From positions 1-64,000 of the forward strand of contig CAMDAH010000001.1 of assembly GCA_945888625.1 (NCBI GenBank): a DNA stretch of 64,000 nucleotides. Direction: 5' to 3'. A program made the translations under genes and the position numbers. Positions 1-10,891 of this stretch are shown here, in pieces (position 1 is the stretch's first letter; each line of letters begins with the position of its first letter). The stretch comes from Chryseobacterium gleum. Its GTDB lineage: Bacteria > Bacteroidota > Bacteroidia > Flavobacteriales_D > Crocinitomicaceae. The notes below the pieces were generated by a model. It worked only from the letters and a program-made list of their open reading frames with translations, searched no databases and had not been told where the DNA came from.

Positions 1-1421
1 GTATAGGGCGCAACTCCATAGCGTGCATAAGCGGTTGCATTAACCGTACACTTGTTTGTGCAGAAAGGTGTTTGTGGCGTAAACCATTGATTTCCGTATG
101 ATTCCGGTGTTTTTCCGTACACAATAACTTGAAAAGGCCAAAGAGTAGAAAATGGGTCGTATCGAATGTAATTTTGGTTACACCCTGCTCCCCAAGCGTT
201 TCTACCAAGATGCATGCGTACATAAATATTTGTCGGGGAACAAGATTCTGGATAGCAACAAGTCAAGGGCGCCATCATATTAAAACTGTCTAAATAAGCC
301 GTTCCAGCAAAATTAGCCGTCGCTCCCGTAACTGTAAATGTTTGTGAGTTGCCACAAACGGTGCTAAAATACATGGCGCCATTACTCATGGTGGCAGGAG
401 TAAATGGATCGGCATAAAAGCTAGCGGAAACATACAAACCAGAAACAGAGATGCCCGCAGGTATTGTAACAAGAACGCTATCCATATTATAAGAGGGCAT
501 GAAGCAAGAAGGCATATATCCTCCGCCCCAATTGGCCATCGGACCAGCGACTAAAGGATCAATTACAACCGGATAATTTCTAGACGGATCGTTTAACCAA
601 CTACTTGGTATAGCCAGCTGAATTACGGTGCTTCCATCTTCTTTTTGTATTATTTTGTGTGAGCCCAACAAGCTTGATTTATTGGCATCGTAATAAAATG
701 GAATGAAAATTTTACCTGTTGATAAACCGTTTTGATTATTAATAAGAATGTCCCCTTGAAAATAACCATCCGATAAAGCGACCGATTCTTCTTGCATCGA
801 AAGCGTATACCCTTTTGGTAATTCGATTTTTTCTTCAATAATTAAATTCTCGCCTATTACCTGAGGGGAGCTTTGAAGAATATAGTTGCTTTTTATGGCA
901 TTTTCAAAAAAGCTTACTTCTTTTCTTAGTTGATCGTTATAAATTAACTGCGCCTTATTGTTTGCTACTGTTAAATTTCCTGAGGACAAAACGCCATTTA
1001 TCCAAACTTTATCGGCAACATGTATTTCTTGACCATCGCTGGAGGAAATAGCATAGGAGCCATTGGTAAATAATTTAGTAGGATAAGGTTGCTGTGCAGC
1101 GACCCAATTTCCTGACTCATTGTCCTTTATTAATAACGGACTAATAGGAGTTAGTAGTCCGTCTTTCCCGATATAATTTATCGGTTTTTTACTAAAAATG
1201 CTCTTCGTATCGCCATTCGTATTGGTAAAAGAAGTGGAGAAAATGGAACGCATTGAGATGGCTTCACTCCACAAGCCGGTATCTAGTGCCACTAACTTTT
1301 TTGTTTGATCGTCTGAAAATAAAGGAGCACTAAAGCCCGCTAATTGCCCAAAAGAGGTTAGGCCTATAAAAACGGAAATTATGCTTAACAGAATGCTTCT
1401 ATTCGCCTGAGGTAACTTCAT
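1..1421 (-). CDS. Secreted surface protein, partial: N-terminus present, 3' end runs off the left edge
   Basis: Read on the minus strand from ATG at 1421 (MKLPQANRSILLSIISVFIGLTSFGQLAGFSAPLFSDDQ...) with no stop to base 1. Signal peptide ending SFGQ; Cys-rich part near the edge (PLTCCYPESCSPTN). Missing from the ORF track because it is truncated by the window. Confidence 0.8.
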   Translation of the reverse strand, partial: MKLPQANRSILLSIISVFIGLTSFGQLAGFSAPLFSDDQTKKLVALDTGLWSEAISMRSIFSTSFTNTNGDTKSIFSKKPINYIGKDGLLTPISPLLIKDNESGNWVAAQQPYPTKLFTNGSYAISSSDGQEIHVADKVWINGVLSSGNLTVANNKAQLIYNDQLRKEVSFFENAIKSNYILQSSPQVIGENLIIEEKIELPKGYTLSMQEESVALSDGYFQGDILINNQNGLSTGKIFIPFYYDANKSSLLGSHKIIQKEDGSTVIQLAIPSSWLNDPSRNYPVVIDPLVAGPMANWGGGYMPSCFMPSYNMDSVLVTIPAGISVSGLYVSASFYADPFTPATMSNGAMYFSTVCGNSQTFTVTGATANFAGTAYLDSFNMMAPLTCCYPESCSPTNIYVRMHLGRNAWGAGCNQNYIRYDPFSTLWPFQVIVYGKTPESYGNQWFTPQTPFCTNKCTVNATAYARYGVAPY

Positions 1422-1527
1422 TTGTTTGTTTCAATTATTTGCACTAATTTAATAAATACATTTTAATTATCTGCTTTTTGAGATAATTCGATAGGGCTAT
1501 TCTTTGAAATGCATTATTTTTGCATCT

Positions 1528-2976
1528 ATGAGTCGCATAAAAATAAAATACATTTTAAGTAATGAAGGGCAATTGCTCATTGGACAACGAATTACTGTCA
1601 AAGGGTGGGTAAGAGCATTTAGAAGTAATCGTTTTATTCAAATTAACGATGGTTCTTGTTTATCAAACATTCAAGCTGTCATTGACTTTGAAAAGTATGA
1701 TGAAGGAATAATTAACCAGATCACAACAGCTGCTGCCGTTTCCGTTTCGGGAATATTGGTCGCTTCTATTGGGACGGGGCAATCAGTAGAATTACAAACA
1801 GATGCCATCGAAATTATTGGCGCTGCGCATCCAGACGAAGTCCAAAAGACCGTACTGCAACCCAAAAAACATAGCCTGGAATTATTACGCGAACAAGCTC
1901 ACTTGCGCTTCAGAACCAATACATTCAGCGCTGTATTTAGAATTCGACACCATGTCGCCTATGCTATTCATCATTATTTCCATGAAAAAGGGTTTTATTA
2001 TTTACACACACCCATAATCACTGGATCTGACGCCGAAGGTGCTGGAGAAATGTTTCATGTTTCAACCCTAGATCCCCTTTCGCCACCGCTAGATTCCGAT
2101 GGAAATGTGGATTACAAACAGGATTTTTTTGGAAAACCCGTAAACCTAACCGTTTCAGGACAATTGGAAGCAGAGTTAGCAGCATTGGCGCTTGGGCAAG
2201 TGTATACCTTTGGTCCTACGTTTCGTGCAGAAAACTCTAATACCTCAAGGCACCTTGCAGAATTTTGGATGATAGAGCCCGAGGTTGCTTTTAATGACTT
2301 GAAGGACAATATGGATTTGACAGAAGATTTTTTAAAGTATATCTGTTCCTATGTTATTGAAAATTGTCAAGAAGATCTTCAGTTTTTAGATCAGCGTGAA
2401 AAGCAAGAGCAAAGTCAAAAACCAGAAAGTGAACGCAATGAAATTGGACTAATCGAACGATTAAATTTTGTTATAGAAAATCCATTTAAACGATTGACGT
2501 ATACGGAAGCTATAACTGTTTTATTAAACTCCAATCACCACAAAAAGAAAAAATTTAATTTCCCAATTCAATGGGGAATTGATTTACAAAGCGAACATGA
2601 GCGTTATTTAGTCGAAAAAGAGTTTAAATGCCCCGTGATTTTAAGCGATTATCCAGCTGAAATAAAAGCTTTTTACATGCGCCAAAACGATGATAACAAA
2701 ACCGTTGCAGCCATGGATGTTTTGTTTCCTGGAATAGGTGAAATTGTTGGTGGATCACAACGCGAAGAACGATACGATGTTTTATTAGAAAAATGTAAAG
2801 CCTTCAATATTCCCGAAGAGGAACTTTGGTGGTATTTGCAAACAAGAAAGTTGGGAACGGTTCCACATGCTGGTTTTGGCTTGGGATTTGAAAGGATGAT
2901 TATGTTCGTAACAGGAATGACCAACATTAGAGATGTTATCCCATTTCCAAGGACGCCTTTAAATGCTTCTTTTTAA
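1528..2976 (+). CDS. asnS: Asparagine--tRNA ligase
   Basis: Class II aaRS motifs ([50 protein letters not shown]). ORF opens at 1504, but ATG at 1528 ([10 protein letters not shown]) fits better. Confidence 0.95.
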   Translation: MSRIKIKYILSNEGQLLIGQRITVKGWVRAFRSNRFIQINDGSCLSNIQAVIDFEKYDEGIINQITTAAAVSVSGILVASIGTGQSVELQTDAIEIIGAAHPDEVQKTVLQPKKHSLELLREQAHLRFRTNTFSAVFRIRHHVAYAIHHYFHEKGFYYLHTPIITGSDAEGAGEMFHVSTLDPLSPPLDSDGNVDYKQDFFGKPVNLTVSGQLEAELAALALGQVYTFGPTFRAENSNTSRHLAEFWMIEPEVAFNDLKDNMDLTEDFLKYICSYVIENCQEDLQFLDQREKQEQSQKPESERNEIGLIERLNFVIENPFKRLTYTEAITVLLNSNHHKKKKFNFPIQWGIDLQSEHERYLVEKEFKCPVILSDYPAEIKAFYMRQNDDNKTVAAMDVLFPGIGEIVGGSQREERYDVLLEKCKAFNIPEEELWWYLQTRKLGTVPHAGFGLGFERMIMFVTGMTNIRDVIPFPRTPLNASF

Positions 2977-2980
2977 TATT

Positions 2981-4423
2981 ATGGCACTAAAGCAATATTT
3001 AACGCAAAAAACCGAACAGCGTTTATCGCCTCAACAAATTCAATTAATGAAATTATTGCAGGTGCCAACCTTGGAATTAGACCAGCGCATTAAGCAGGAA
3101 TTAGAAGAAAATCCTGCGTTAGAGGAGGGAATAGAAAGAGATGATGAAGAGTTTGATAAAGAAGAGGACATTAGTTCTTCAGAAGAGGACGACGAATTTG
3201 ACATTTCTGATTATTTTGATGAAGATGTTGCCGATTACAAAACACAAGCAAACAATGCCTCAAAAGATGAAGAAGATCGTGTAGTGCCGCTATCCGGCGA
3301 ACAAAGCTTTCAAGAAAAATTAACGGAACAACTGCATTTAATTGTGCTCAATGACACGCAGTTTTTAATTGCAGATGTATTAATTGGCAACCTCGATGAA
3401 TCCGGTTATCTAAATAGAGAAATAAGTGCCATTGTAGATGATTTAGCCTTTTCCCAAAACATCATGGTGGAAGAAAAAGAAATAGAGGCAGTCCTCCTTT
3501 TGGTACAATCCCTAGACCCTGCCGGTATTGGCGCTCGAAATTTAAGAGAATGCCTGCTAATTCAAATGAATAGAAGACAAGATAAATCGTTAAACCGTAT
3601 TCGAGCAAAACAAATACTTGAGAATTATTTCGACGAATTTACCAAAAAACACTACGATAAAATTGCCAAGAAATTAAATGTGGAAGAAGAAGAGTTAAAA
3701 CAAGCCATTAACGAAATCTTAAAGTTAAATCCGAAGCCGGGAGGATCCACGAAAGAATCCACCAAAAATTACCAACAAATCATTCCTGATTTTCTTTTAA
3801 TAGAAAATGAAGGGGCATTAGAACTCACCTTGAACAGCAGAAATGCGCCAGACTTAAAAATCAGTAAAGAATACGAAGTCATGTTGCGTGCTTATGCCGA
3901 AGGAGCTAAAACATCAAAGTCAGACAAGCAAGCGATGACTTTTGTGAAGCACAAATTGGACAGCGCAATGTGGTTTATTGATGCCATCAAACAAAGGCAA
4001 CAAACTCTATTGCTTACCATGTCTGCCATATTGCGCTATCAAGAAAGTTTTTTCCTAAGTGGTGATGAAACGAAACTAAAACCGATGATTCTCAAAGACA
4101 TTGCCGAAATTGTTAGCTTGGATATTTCAACCGTATCACGAGTGGCTAATAGTAAATATATTCAAACTACTTTTGGTGTTTTCTCGTTAAAATACTTCTT
4201 TTCAGAATCGCTTTCAACGGACTCGGGAGAGGAGGTTTCTACCCGAGAAGTAAAACAAATACTATTAACAGCCATAGAAAACGAAGATAAGCGAAACCCA
4301 CTACCCGATGAAAAACTAATGGCATTACTAAACGATAAGGGCTACAATATCGCCCGCCGAACAGTTGCTAAATATAGAGAACAACTTAATCTTCCGGTGG
4401 CACGAATGCGAAAAGAACTATAA
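2981..4423 (+). CDS. rpoN: RNA polymerase sigma-54 factor
   Basis: MALKQYLTQKTEQRLSPQQIQLMKLLQVPTLELDQRIKQELEENPALEE and C-terminal RpoN box NIARRTVAKYREQLNLPVARMRKEL. ORF opens at 2963; likely ATG at 2981. Confidence 0.95.
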   Translation: MALKQYLTQKTEQRLSPQQIQLMKLLQVPTLELDQRIKQELEENPALEEGIERDDEEFDKEEDISSSEEDDEFDISDYFDEDVADYKTQANNASKDEEDRVVPLSGEQSFQEKLTEQLHLIVLNDTQFLIADVLIGNLDESGYLNREISAIVDDLAFSQNIMVEEKEIEAVLLLVQSLDPAGIGARNLRECLLIQMNRRQDKSLNRIRAKQILENYFDEFTKKHYDKIAKKLNVEEEELKQAINEILKLNPKPGGSTKESTKNYQQIIPDFLLIENEGALELTLNSRNAPDLKISKEYEVMLRAYAEGAKTSKSDKQAMTFVKHKLDSAMWFIDAIKQRQQTLLLTMSAILRYQESFFLSGDETKLKPMILKDIAEIVSLDISTVSRVANSKYIQTTFGVFSLKYFFSESLSTDSGEEVSTREVKQILLTAIENEDKRNPLPDEKLMALLNDKGYNIARRTVAKYREQLNLPVARMRKEL

Positions 4424-4425
4424 GT

Positions 4426-5073
4426 ATGCGAATAATTTCACATGTTTTATCCTGGGTTTTTTTACCCTTATTAATGCCATCTTATGGCTTACTCATAAGT
4501 TTATATTATCCCTCTGAACAACTGAACCAATCGGTTAATAGCATGTTTGCATTGCCGAGCGCAATAAAATCACAGCTCTTTTGGCTCTTTTTTACTTTTA
4601 GCTTCGTTGCTCCCGGTATTTCATTTGTAATGCTCCACCGGCGGAAAATAATTAGTACGATTGATATGGAAAACGGTAAGGAAAGAAATATTCCTTTGTT
4701 AATAATGTTTGGTTATTGTATTTTCTTATTTGCATTGTTCCTTTACAAAGCGCCTAATGGTATTTTACCTTCCTTTTTTTATGCCCTGCCTCTATCCGGT
4801 GCGATCGTTACAGCTGCATTTATGCTAATTAATCGTTGGATTAAAATTTCTATGCACGCCGGTGGTGGTGGTATCTTGTGTGGGTATTTAATTGCCTTTT
4901 TTATTGGGCAGTTTAATCCGCCTATCTTCATAATTACTCTTGCTTTTTTGTTTTCTGGACTAACGATTTCTGCGCGATTATTCCTAAATAAACACCTTGA
5001 AATTGAAGTTTATTCCGGGTGGATTTTGGCCTTTTTAATTACTTTTTCTTGTAATTGGTTATATCCCGCCTAA
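4426..5073 (+). CDS. Polytopic integral membrane protein, function unknown
   Basis: About six hydrophobic segments; directly follows rpoN with a 2-bp gap. Confidence 0.7.
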   Translation: MRIISHVLSWVFLPLLMPSYGLLISLYYPSEQLNQSVNSMFALPSAIKSQLFWLFFTFSFVAPGISFVMLHRRKIISTIDMENGKERNIPLLIMFGYCIFLFALFLYKAPNGILPSFFYALPLSGAIVTAAFMLINRWIKISMHAGGGGILCGYLIAFFIGQFNPPIFIITLAFLFSGLTISARLFLNKHLEIEVYSGWILAFLITFSCNWLYPA

Positions 5074-6918
5074 TTACTCCACCGTAACGCTTTTCGCCAA
5101 ATTTCTTGGTTGATCAACATTACATCCGCGCATAACGGCAATATGATAAGATAATAATTGGAAAGGTATAGTGGCCAATAAAGGAACCAAAAACTCATGG
5201 GTTTCGGGTATTTCAATTGTGTGATCTGCCATTGACTTAACCTGTACGTCTCCCTCAGTTACAACAGCAATTATTTTTCCTTTTCGGGCTTTTACCTCTT
5301 GAATATTGGACACCACTTTTTCATAGGAATTTCCTTGGGTTGCAATTACAAAAATGGGCATATTTTCGTCAATAAGTGCAATCGGTCCGTGCTTCATTTC
5401 AGCGGCAGGATACCCCTCAGCATGGATATAAGAAATCTCTTTAAGTTTCAATGCCCCTTCAAGCGCAACGGGAAAAGAACTTCCTCTACCTAAATATAAC
5501 GCGTTTGTGGCCTCTTTATATTCGGTTGCTATCGCCTCAATTTTATCATTTAACAACAATACTTTTTTAACTTTTTCCGGTATTGCCTCCAATTCAGCAA
5601 GTAAAACACGGAAGTTTGTCTCAGAGACAGTTCCTTTTCGATGCGCAAGTGAAAGGGCCATAAGGATTAAAACCGTTACTTGAGCGGTGAACGCTTTGGT
5701 TGATGCAACTCCTATCTCTGGACCTGCATGGGTGTAAGACCCCGCATCGGTTATGCGTGAAATCGATGAACCGACCACATTACAAATCCCTAAAATAGTT
5801 GCCCCTTTCGTTTTTGCTAACTCTAAAGCGGCCATAGTATCAGCGGTCTCGCCAGACTGGGAAATAGCTATTACCACATCGTTTTCGGTTAAGATTGGGT
5901 TGCGATAACGAAATTCACTTGCGTACTCAACCTCAACATTTATGCGAGCAAGATCCTCAATTAAGTATTCCCCCACTAGCCCTGCATGCCATGATGTGCC
6001 ACAAGCAACTAAAATTAATCGATTCGCTTGTATCATTTTTTGTTCGTAGTCTTTGATGCCCCCCAAAGAAACCCAACCTTCCTGCGCATTTAATCGGCCT
6101 CTAAAGCAATCTTGTATAGACCGCGGCTGTTCGTTGATTTCCTTTAGCATAAAATGCTCATATCCCCCTTTCTCCAACGCCTCTAATTCTAATTCTAACT
6201 GCTGAACATAGGGTGTTTTTTGTTGATCTGCAATATTAAATATTTTCAACTCTTCTCCTAACTTAACAACAGCTATCTCCTCGTCTTCTAAATACACTAC
6301 ACGTTTAGTATACTCGACAATGGGCGTGGCATCTGAAGCCAAATAAAAATCCCCTTCTGAACCAATCCCCACAACGAGTGGACTACTTTTACGAGCGGCT
6401 ACCAATTGATTTGGAAAATCCTTGTGCACGGCTACAATAGCGTATGCACCTACTACATTTAAGAGCGCCAAACGCAAAGCCTCGCCAAACCAAACTTTTT
6501 CTTTAATAGAAATGAAATCTACTAAATGAACGAGTACTTCGGTGTCCGTCTGACTCTTAAAAAGATAGCCTTGCTTTATTAATTCCCGCTTAAGCGCATC
6601 ATAATTTTCTATAATTCCGTTGTGAATAAGCGCAAGAGATCCATCCATTGATACATGAGGATGTGCATTTATGTCCGTTGGCAAACCGTGTGTCGCCCAT
6701 CTAGTATGACCAATTCCAGTAGTCCCTTCGGCATTTTTATTTGCAACAAATGACTCTAAATTTGCCACTTTCCCGGCACATTTAAAAACATTCAACTCCC
6801 CGTTGTTAATTAATGCAACACCAGCACTATCATAACCGCGGTATTCAAGACGCTTCAATCCCTTTAAAATAATTGGATAAGCGTCTTTTTCTCCGATGTA
6901 TGCTACAATTCCACACAT
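5074..6918 (-). CDS. glmS: Glutamine--fructose-6-phosphate aminotransferase (isomerizing)
   Basis: MCGIVAYIGEKDAYPIILKGLKRLEYRGYDSAG class II GATase start, two SIS domains, C-terminus NVDQPRNLAKSVTVE. Confidence 0.97.
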   Translation of the reverse strand: MCGIVAYIGEKDAYPIILKGLKRLEYRGYDSAGVALINNGELNVFKCAGKVANLESFVANKNAEGTTGIGHTRWATHGLPTDINAHPHVSMDGSLALIHNGIIENYDALKRELIKQGYLFKSQTDTEVLVHLVDFISIKEKVWFGEALRLALLNVVGAYAIVAVHKDFPNQLVAARKSSPLVVGIGSEGDFYLASDATPIVEYTKRVVYLEDEEIAVVKLGEELKIFNIADQQKTPYVQQLELELEALEKGGYEHFMLKEINEQPRSIQDCFRGRLNAQEGWVSLGGIKDYEQKMIQANRLILVACGTSWHAGLVGEYLIEDLARINVEVEYASEFRYRNPILTENDVVIAISQSGETADTMAALELAKTKGATILGICNVVGSSISRITDAGSYTHAGPEIGVASTKAFTAQVTVLILMALSLAHRKGTVSETNFRVLLAELEAIPEKVKKVLLLNDKIEAIATEYKEATNALYLGRGSSFPVALEGALKLKEISYIHAEGYPAAEMKHGPIALIDENMPIFVIATQGNSYEKVVSNIQEVKARKGKIIAVVTEGDVQVKSMADHTIEIPETHEFLVPLLATIPFQLLSYHIAVMRGCNVDQPRNLAKSVTVE

Positions 6919-6921
6919 AAA

Positions 6922-8208
6922 TTAGTACGTTGTATAAGTTACTACTAAACGAGGTTTAAATTTGTTATTCGTGTTTTTTCCGTTAAAGATAATACGCTCA
7001 GCGGAATTTATAAAAAACCTTGGGGAAAGTATTAGTCCTGTATTTTCAATGTCTTTATTTAAGATTGCTTGAACGTATTGTTTGATGTCCAACCTGAACT
7101 CCTTATTAAAGTCATCTAACACTCCTAATATTCCTAAATTAGTAAATCCCGTGGCTGTTTCTTTTATCCGAGTTGCAACAGATATGCTTACTCCTGGTTT
7201 ATAACGATAATTACTTTGGTATTGAATCGGCAGGTGCAGCTCTGCTCGATGAATCAACTTGTTTTTTGTTAAATTATTTAACCCGGGTATTTTAACTACT
7301 GCTCGTAAATTAAATGCTTGGGCATAAAATGAATTGTTTCCATTTGTACTATCAAGTAAAATTTGATTTATGGGTGTTCCGGTATGGTCTTTATCTATGT
7401 GTGTAAAATCAGCACAAGAACTATTGATTAATAAATCATACGTTTTCTTTACACCTGCTTGTGTAAAATACACCGTCATTTTTGTCGCTGGATCGCTCAA
7501 ATTAAAATAAAATATTCCTCCATTACCTGGCGACTGAACCCCATTGTTTGTAACAATTTTTAGCCCTTTAAAATACGCTGTAAATGCGTCATTACTGCTA
7601 AACGTTGCGCTTCCACTTGCCGCTTCGTTAATCAAACTTCTTGCTAGGTTTGTGTCAAGAGGTATTCTCAGTTGAGGGCTCAAACTATCCACACCTACAA
7701 CGGTTTTATTAATTGGGTCAGGCGTTATTGTTCCTTGTCCTAGCACCACTAAATTGGTTGGGTTGGTTGTTTTTGACGTAAAGGTATAATAACTCGAATC
7801 GATGTAAAGTGCTTCGTTCAATTCATAAACTTCAAACGTTTGAGGTTTTAAATCGCCATAATATCCCACATATTTTAATGACAAAACGAATGAATCTAAT
7901 ACAATTGATGCGGTATTGCCGAAATTAGGGTTGATGCCGGCGAGACGAACCTGCGTGTAAAATGAGGCGTTAAACTTTCCAAAGACTGGGTCAGTATAAC
8001 TTCCCAATATAACATTGGCTGCATTGTCCGTAGTTATCGAATCCTCATCGATCGTGTATGAAATGATATCGAAAGTGTCCGTGGTCGTTCCGCTCAAATA
8101 CGATGCGTTGTCTAAAATATCTTTGCCTAAAGCGTTTTCTTTTTTCTTACACGAAGAGCTTAGTATGACCAGAAAAAACAGAAAAGAAAAGAGTTGGCGC
8201 TTATTCAT
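6922..8208 (-). CDS. DUF4270-type lipoprotein
   Basis: Lipoprotein signal MNKRQLFSFLFFLVILSSSCKKKE. Family call by overall pattern and position between glmS and the GT5 gene. ORF opens at 8226; start at 8208 gives the better signal peptide. Confidence 0.75.
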   Translation of the reverse strand: MNKRQLFSFLFFLVILSSSCKKKENALGKDILDNASYLSGTTTDTFDIISYTIDEDSITTDNAANVILGSYTDPVFGKFNASFYTQVRLAGINPNFGNTASIVLDSFVLSLKYVGYYGDLKPQTFEVYELNEALYIDSSYYTFTSKTTNPTNLVVLGQGTITPDPINKTVVGVDSLSPQLRIPLDTNLARSLINEAASGSATFSSNDAFTAYFKGLKIVTNNGVQSPGNGGIFYFNLSDPATKMTVYFTQAGVKKTYDLLINSSCADFTHIDKDHTGTPINQILLDSTNGNNSFYAQAFNLRAVVKIPGLNNLTKNKLIHRAELHLPIQYQSNYRYKPGVSISVATRIKETATGFTNLGILGVLDDFNKEFRLDIKQYVQAILNKDIENTGLILSPRFFINSAERIIFNGKNTNNKFKPRLVVTYTTY

Positions 8209-8226
8209 AAGAACGTCTATCGCCAA

Positions 8227-9048
8227 TTAAACTAAAACAGGCTCATCCACTACTTTATCAATAAAAGCGGATAGTTGTTTGCCCATTGCTTCTTCTGAAG
8301 TGAAGCCCATTTTATGACTCGATGATTCTTCATAAATCTGTTGGAGCGCGGGAGTTAATTGTTCTTCTGCACAGCTAACACCATCGCAATGATCTACAAT
8401 AATTTTAGTGATATTGGTAAGCGAAGAGTCTTTCAGGTTATCGGTTAATTTTGAGGGAAATCCGTCTTTCTTTAACTTCTCAGCAAAACGAGTGCTCCAG
8501 ACTTGATCTATTCCATCATTATATAAGTTATAGATAACTTTAGTTAACTTGAAGTGAGGGTCTTTGTTGTAAACATGTTTTACATAAAGCGCCATTATTC
8601 CCGAAAACCAACCGCTACAATGAATTACATCGGGTTGCCATCCTAATTTCTTAACCGTTTCTAAAACACCCCTGCAAAAAAACATGGACCTTTCATCATT
8701 GTCGGCATAATATGAATTATCATCTTCTCGCCAATTATTATTTCGTTTAAAATAATCGTCATTGTCAATAAAATAAACTTGCATTTTTGCGGAGGAAACG
8801 GAAGCAACCTTAATTATCAATGGATGGTCTTGGTCGTCAATAGACAGATTGAGTCCCGATAAACGTATAACCTCGTGCAATTGGTGTCTTCGTTCGTTTA
8901 TTGCACTGTACCTTGGCGTAAACACCCTGATCTCCTTTCCCTCTTCCTGTGTAATTTGTGGCAATCTTCTGGATTGTGAGGAAACGTCCGTTTTTGGTAA
9001 AAAGGGGAATATTTCTTGTGAAATAAATAACACTTTCTTTTTTTCCAT
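8227..9048 (-). CDS. Glycogen/starch synthase-like GT5 N-terminal half protein
   Basis: MEKKKVLFISQEIFPF...LPQITQEEGKEIRVFTPRYS...PDVIHCSGWFSGIMALYVK resembles the GT5 N-terminal Rossmann half. Only 273 aa, no second GT-B domain. Confidence 0.75.
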   Translation of the reverse strand: MEKKKVLFISQEIFPFLPKTDVSSQSRRLPQITQEEGKEIRVFTPRYSAINERRHQLHEVIRLSGLNLSIDDQDHPLIIKVASVSSAKMQVYFIDNDDYFKRNNNWREDDNSYYADNDERSMFFCRGVLETVKKLGWQPDVIHCSGWFSGIMALYVKHVYNKDPHFKLTKVIYNLYNDGIDQVWSTRFAEKLKKDGFPSKLTDNLKDSSLTNITKIIVDHCDGVSCAEEQLTPALQQIYEESSSHKMGFTSEEAMGKQLSAFIDKVVDEPVLV

Positions 9049-9077
9049 TTGTAGCTTACTTTAGTGTTAATGAGGTG

Positions 9078-9085
9078 CAAAAGTA
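9078..9085 (-). promoter_or_regulatory. -7 box TACTTTTG for the GT5/DUF4270/glmS gene block
   Basis: CAAAAGTA on plus reads TACTTTTG on minus, 29 bp upstream of the start at 9048. Confidence 0.4.
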
Positions 9086-9116
9086 CAATAAAATATGATA
9101 ATTACATAAAAACCAA

Positions 9117-9124
9117 TAGCTTTG
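9117..9124 (+). promoter_or_regulatory. -7 box TAGCTTTG for panC
   Basis: Exact TAnnTTTG match 22 bp before the ATG at 9147. Confidence 0.4.
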
Positions 9125-9146
9125 GACGTTTAAAAAGAATAATTAC

Positions 9147-9992
9147 ATGGCCGGTTTACGTGTTTTCGAAAATAAATCGAGCTTAATTTCCACAATTAGT
9201 GCGCTAAAAACGCTTGGGAAAACGATTGGTTTTGTGCCCACCATGGGGGCATTACATCTCGGACACCTTTCGTTGATTCAAAAAGCACTGCATCAATGTG
9301 ATCATGTGGTCGTTAGTATCTTTGTTAACCCACTTCAGTTTAATAACCCTTCGGATTTTGAACGGTACCCAAACACCTTAAATGAGGACCTTGATCTACT
9401 CAGCCAGTTTTCCAATTTATCTGTTTTTACGCCCTCGTTTGACTGCTTATTTACTTCCCCAGCGCTTAATTACAAGGTAGAACTTGGCGAAATCACCTCT
9501 ATTCTAGAAGGCGCATACCGGCCTGGACACTTTGAAGGCGTCATTCAAGTAGTTCATGTGCTTTTTGAAACCGTTCAGCCAGACAAGGCATTCTTTGGGA
9601 GTAAGGATTATCAACAAGTCGCCGTAATCAAAAAAATGGTGGGAAAACTAAAGTTGCCGATCGAAATTGTGGCCTGTGCCACCGTCAGAAATGAGGATGG
9701 TTTAGCGATGAGTAGTAGAAATTTATTGCTAAGCGAAACTGCTCGATACCAAGCGAAAATTATTTGGGAAACATTACTGTTTGTAAAAGAAAAAAAAGTT
9801 GCGTTTTATCCTAAAGCATTACAAATCATTGGAGAAACTTTTTTTAATAGGGGCGAATTGCAATTAGAGTACTTAGAAATTGTAGATGCGGAAACACTTC
9901 TTCCCGTCACCAATTGGAGTCAAAAAAGCGTTTGTTGCATTGCTGCCTTCTGCGGAAAGATTCGTTTGATTGATAATTTAGTGCTGAATTAA
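9147..9992 (+). CDS. panC: Pantoate--beta-alanine ligase
   Basis: GFVPTMGALHLGHLSLIQKA, VVSIFVNPLQF, FFGSKDYQQVAVIKKMV, EDGLAMSSRN. Confidence 0.97.
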   Translation: MAGLRVFENKSSLISTISALKTLGKTIGFVPTMGALHLGHLSLIQKALHQCDHVVVSIFVNPLQFNNPSDFERYPNTLNEDLDLLSQFSNLSVFTPSFDCLFTSPALNYKVELGEITSILEGAYRPGHFEGVIQVVHVLFETVQPDKAFFGSKDYQQVAVIKKMVGKLKLPIEIVACATVRNEDGLAMSSRNLLLSETARYQAKIIWETLLFVKEKKVAFYPKALQIIGETFFNRGELQLEYLEIVDAETLLPVTNWSQKSVCCIAAFCGKIRLIDNLVLN

Positions 9993-10025
9993 TTGTTTTG
10001 GCTTAATTTTACACAAAATTTAGGT

Positions 10026-10379
10026 ATGCAAATTCAGGTTTTAAAATCGAAAATACACCGGGTTAGAGTTACACAAGCCGAGCTAGACTATATCGGAAGC
10101 ATAACCATTGATGAGACGCTGATGGTTGCTGCAAATTTAATTGAAGGAGAGCGCGTTCAAATTGTGAATCTAAACAACGGAGAGCGTTTAGAAACCTACG
10201 TAATAAAAGGATTGGCAAACAGCGGAAATATCTGTTTAAATGGCCCCGCGGCACGTCGAGTAGCTATTAACGATATTATCATCGTAATTGGATATGGATA
10301 CCTGGATTTTGAAGAAGCAAAAACCTTTAAGCCTTCGCTTGTTTTTCCAAATGAAAAAACAAATTTATTGGAAAATTGA
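10026..10379 (+). CDS. panD: Aspartate 1-decarboxylase
   Basis: [33 protein letters not shown] with the YIGS processing motif. ORF opens at 9993; true start ATG 10026. Confidence 0.97.
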   Translation: MQIQVLKSKIHRVRVTQAELDYIGSITIDETLMVAANLIEGERVQIVNLNNGERLETYVIKGLANSGNICLNGPAARRVAINDIIIVIGYGYLDFEEAKTFKPSLVFPNEKTNLLEN

Positions 10380-10891
10380 GTAAGATAGATCATTGGGCAG
10401 CTACCAACGCTAAGATTATTGGTCTGCAAGAGGCAATTGTACTTTCTGCTGGATGGAAAAAAGCAGGTCAAAAAATTGTTTTTACCAACGGCTGCTTTGA
10501 TATCTTACATTTAGGACACGTTACCTATTTAGCAAAAGCGGCATCGCTTGGCGACCGCTTGATTGTTGCCTTAAATACAGACGAATCAGTTCGAAAACTA
10601 AATAAAGCACCAAACCGACCGATTCACGACGAAAAAGCAAGACAAATTGTAATCGCTGCTTTGAGTTTTGTTGATGGTGTTTTGTTGTTCAATGAACACA
10701 CTCCTCTTTCAACGATACAAGCATTATTGCCTGATGTCTTAGTAAAAGGAGCAGACTACAACGCAGAGGAAACAAATAAAGCCGCTTTGAACTACATTGT
10801 AGGGTCGGATATTGTTAGAAAAAACGGTGGGGAAATAAAAACCATCGAATTGGTTTCTGGTCATTCTACAACAACGATTTTATCGAAATGA
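10376..10891 (+). CDS. rfaE2: D-glycero-beta-D-manno-heptose 1-phosphate adenylyltransferase-like nucleotidyltransferase
   Basis: [37 protein letters not shown]...VLVKGADY...[13 protein letters not shown] start overlaps the panD stop. Confidence 0.88.
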   Translation: MSKIDHWAATNAKIIGLQEAIVLSAGWKKAGQKIVFTNGCFDILHLGHVTYLAKAASLGDRLIVALNTDESVRKLNKAPNRPIHDEKARQIVIAALSFVDGVLLFNEHTPLSTIQALLPDVLVKGADYNAEETNKAALNYIVGSDIVRKNGGEIKTIELVSGHSTTTILSK

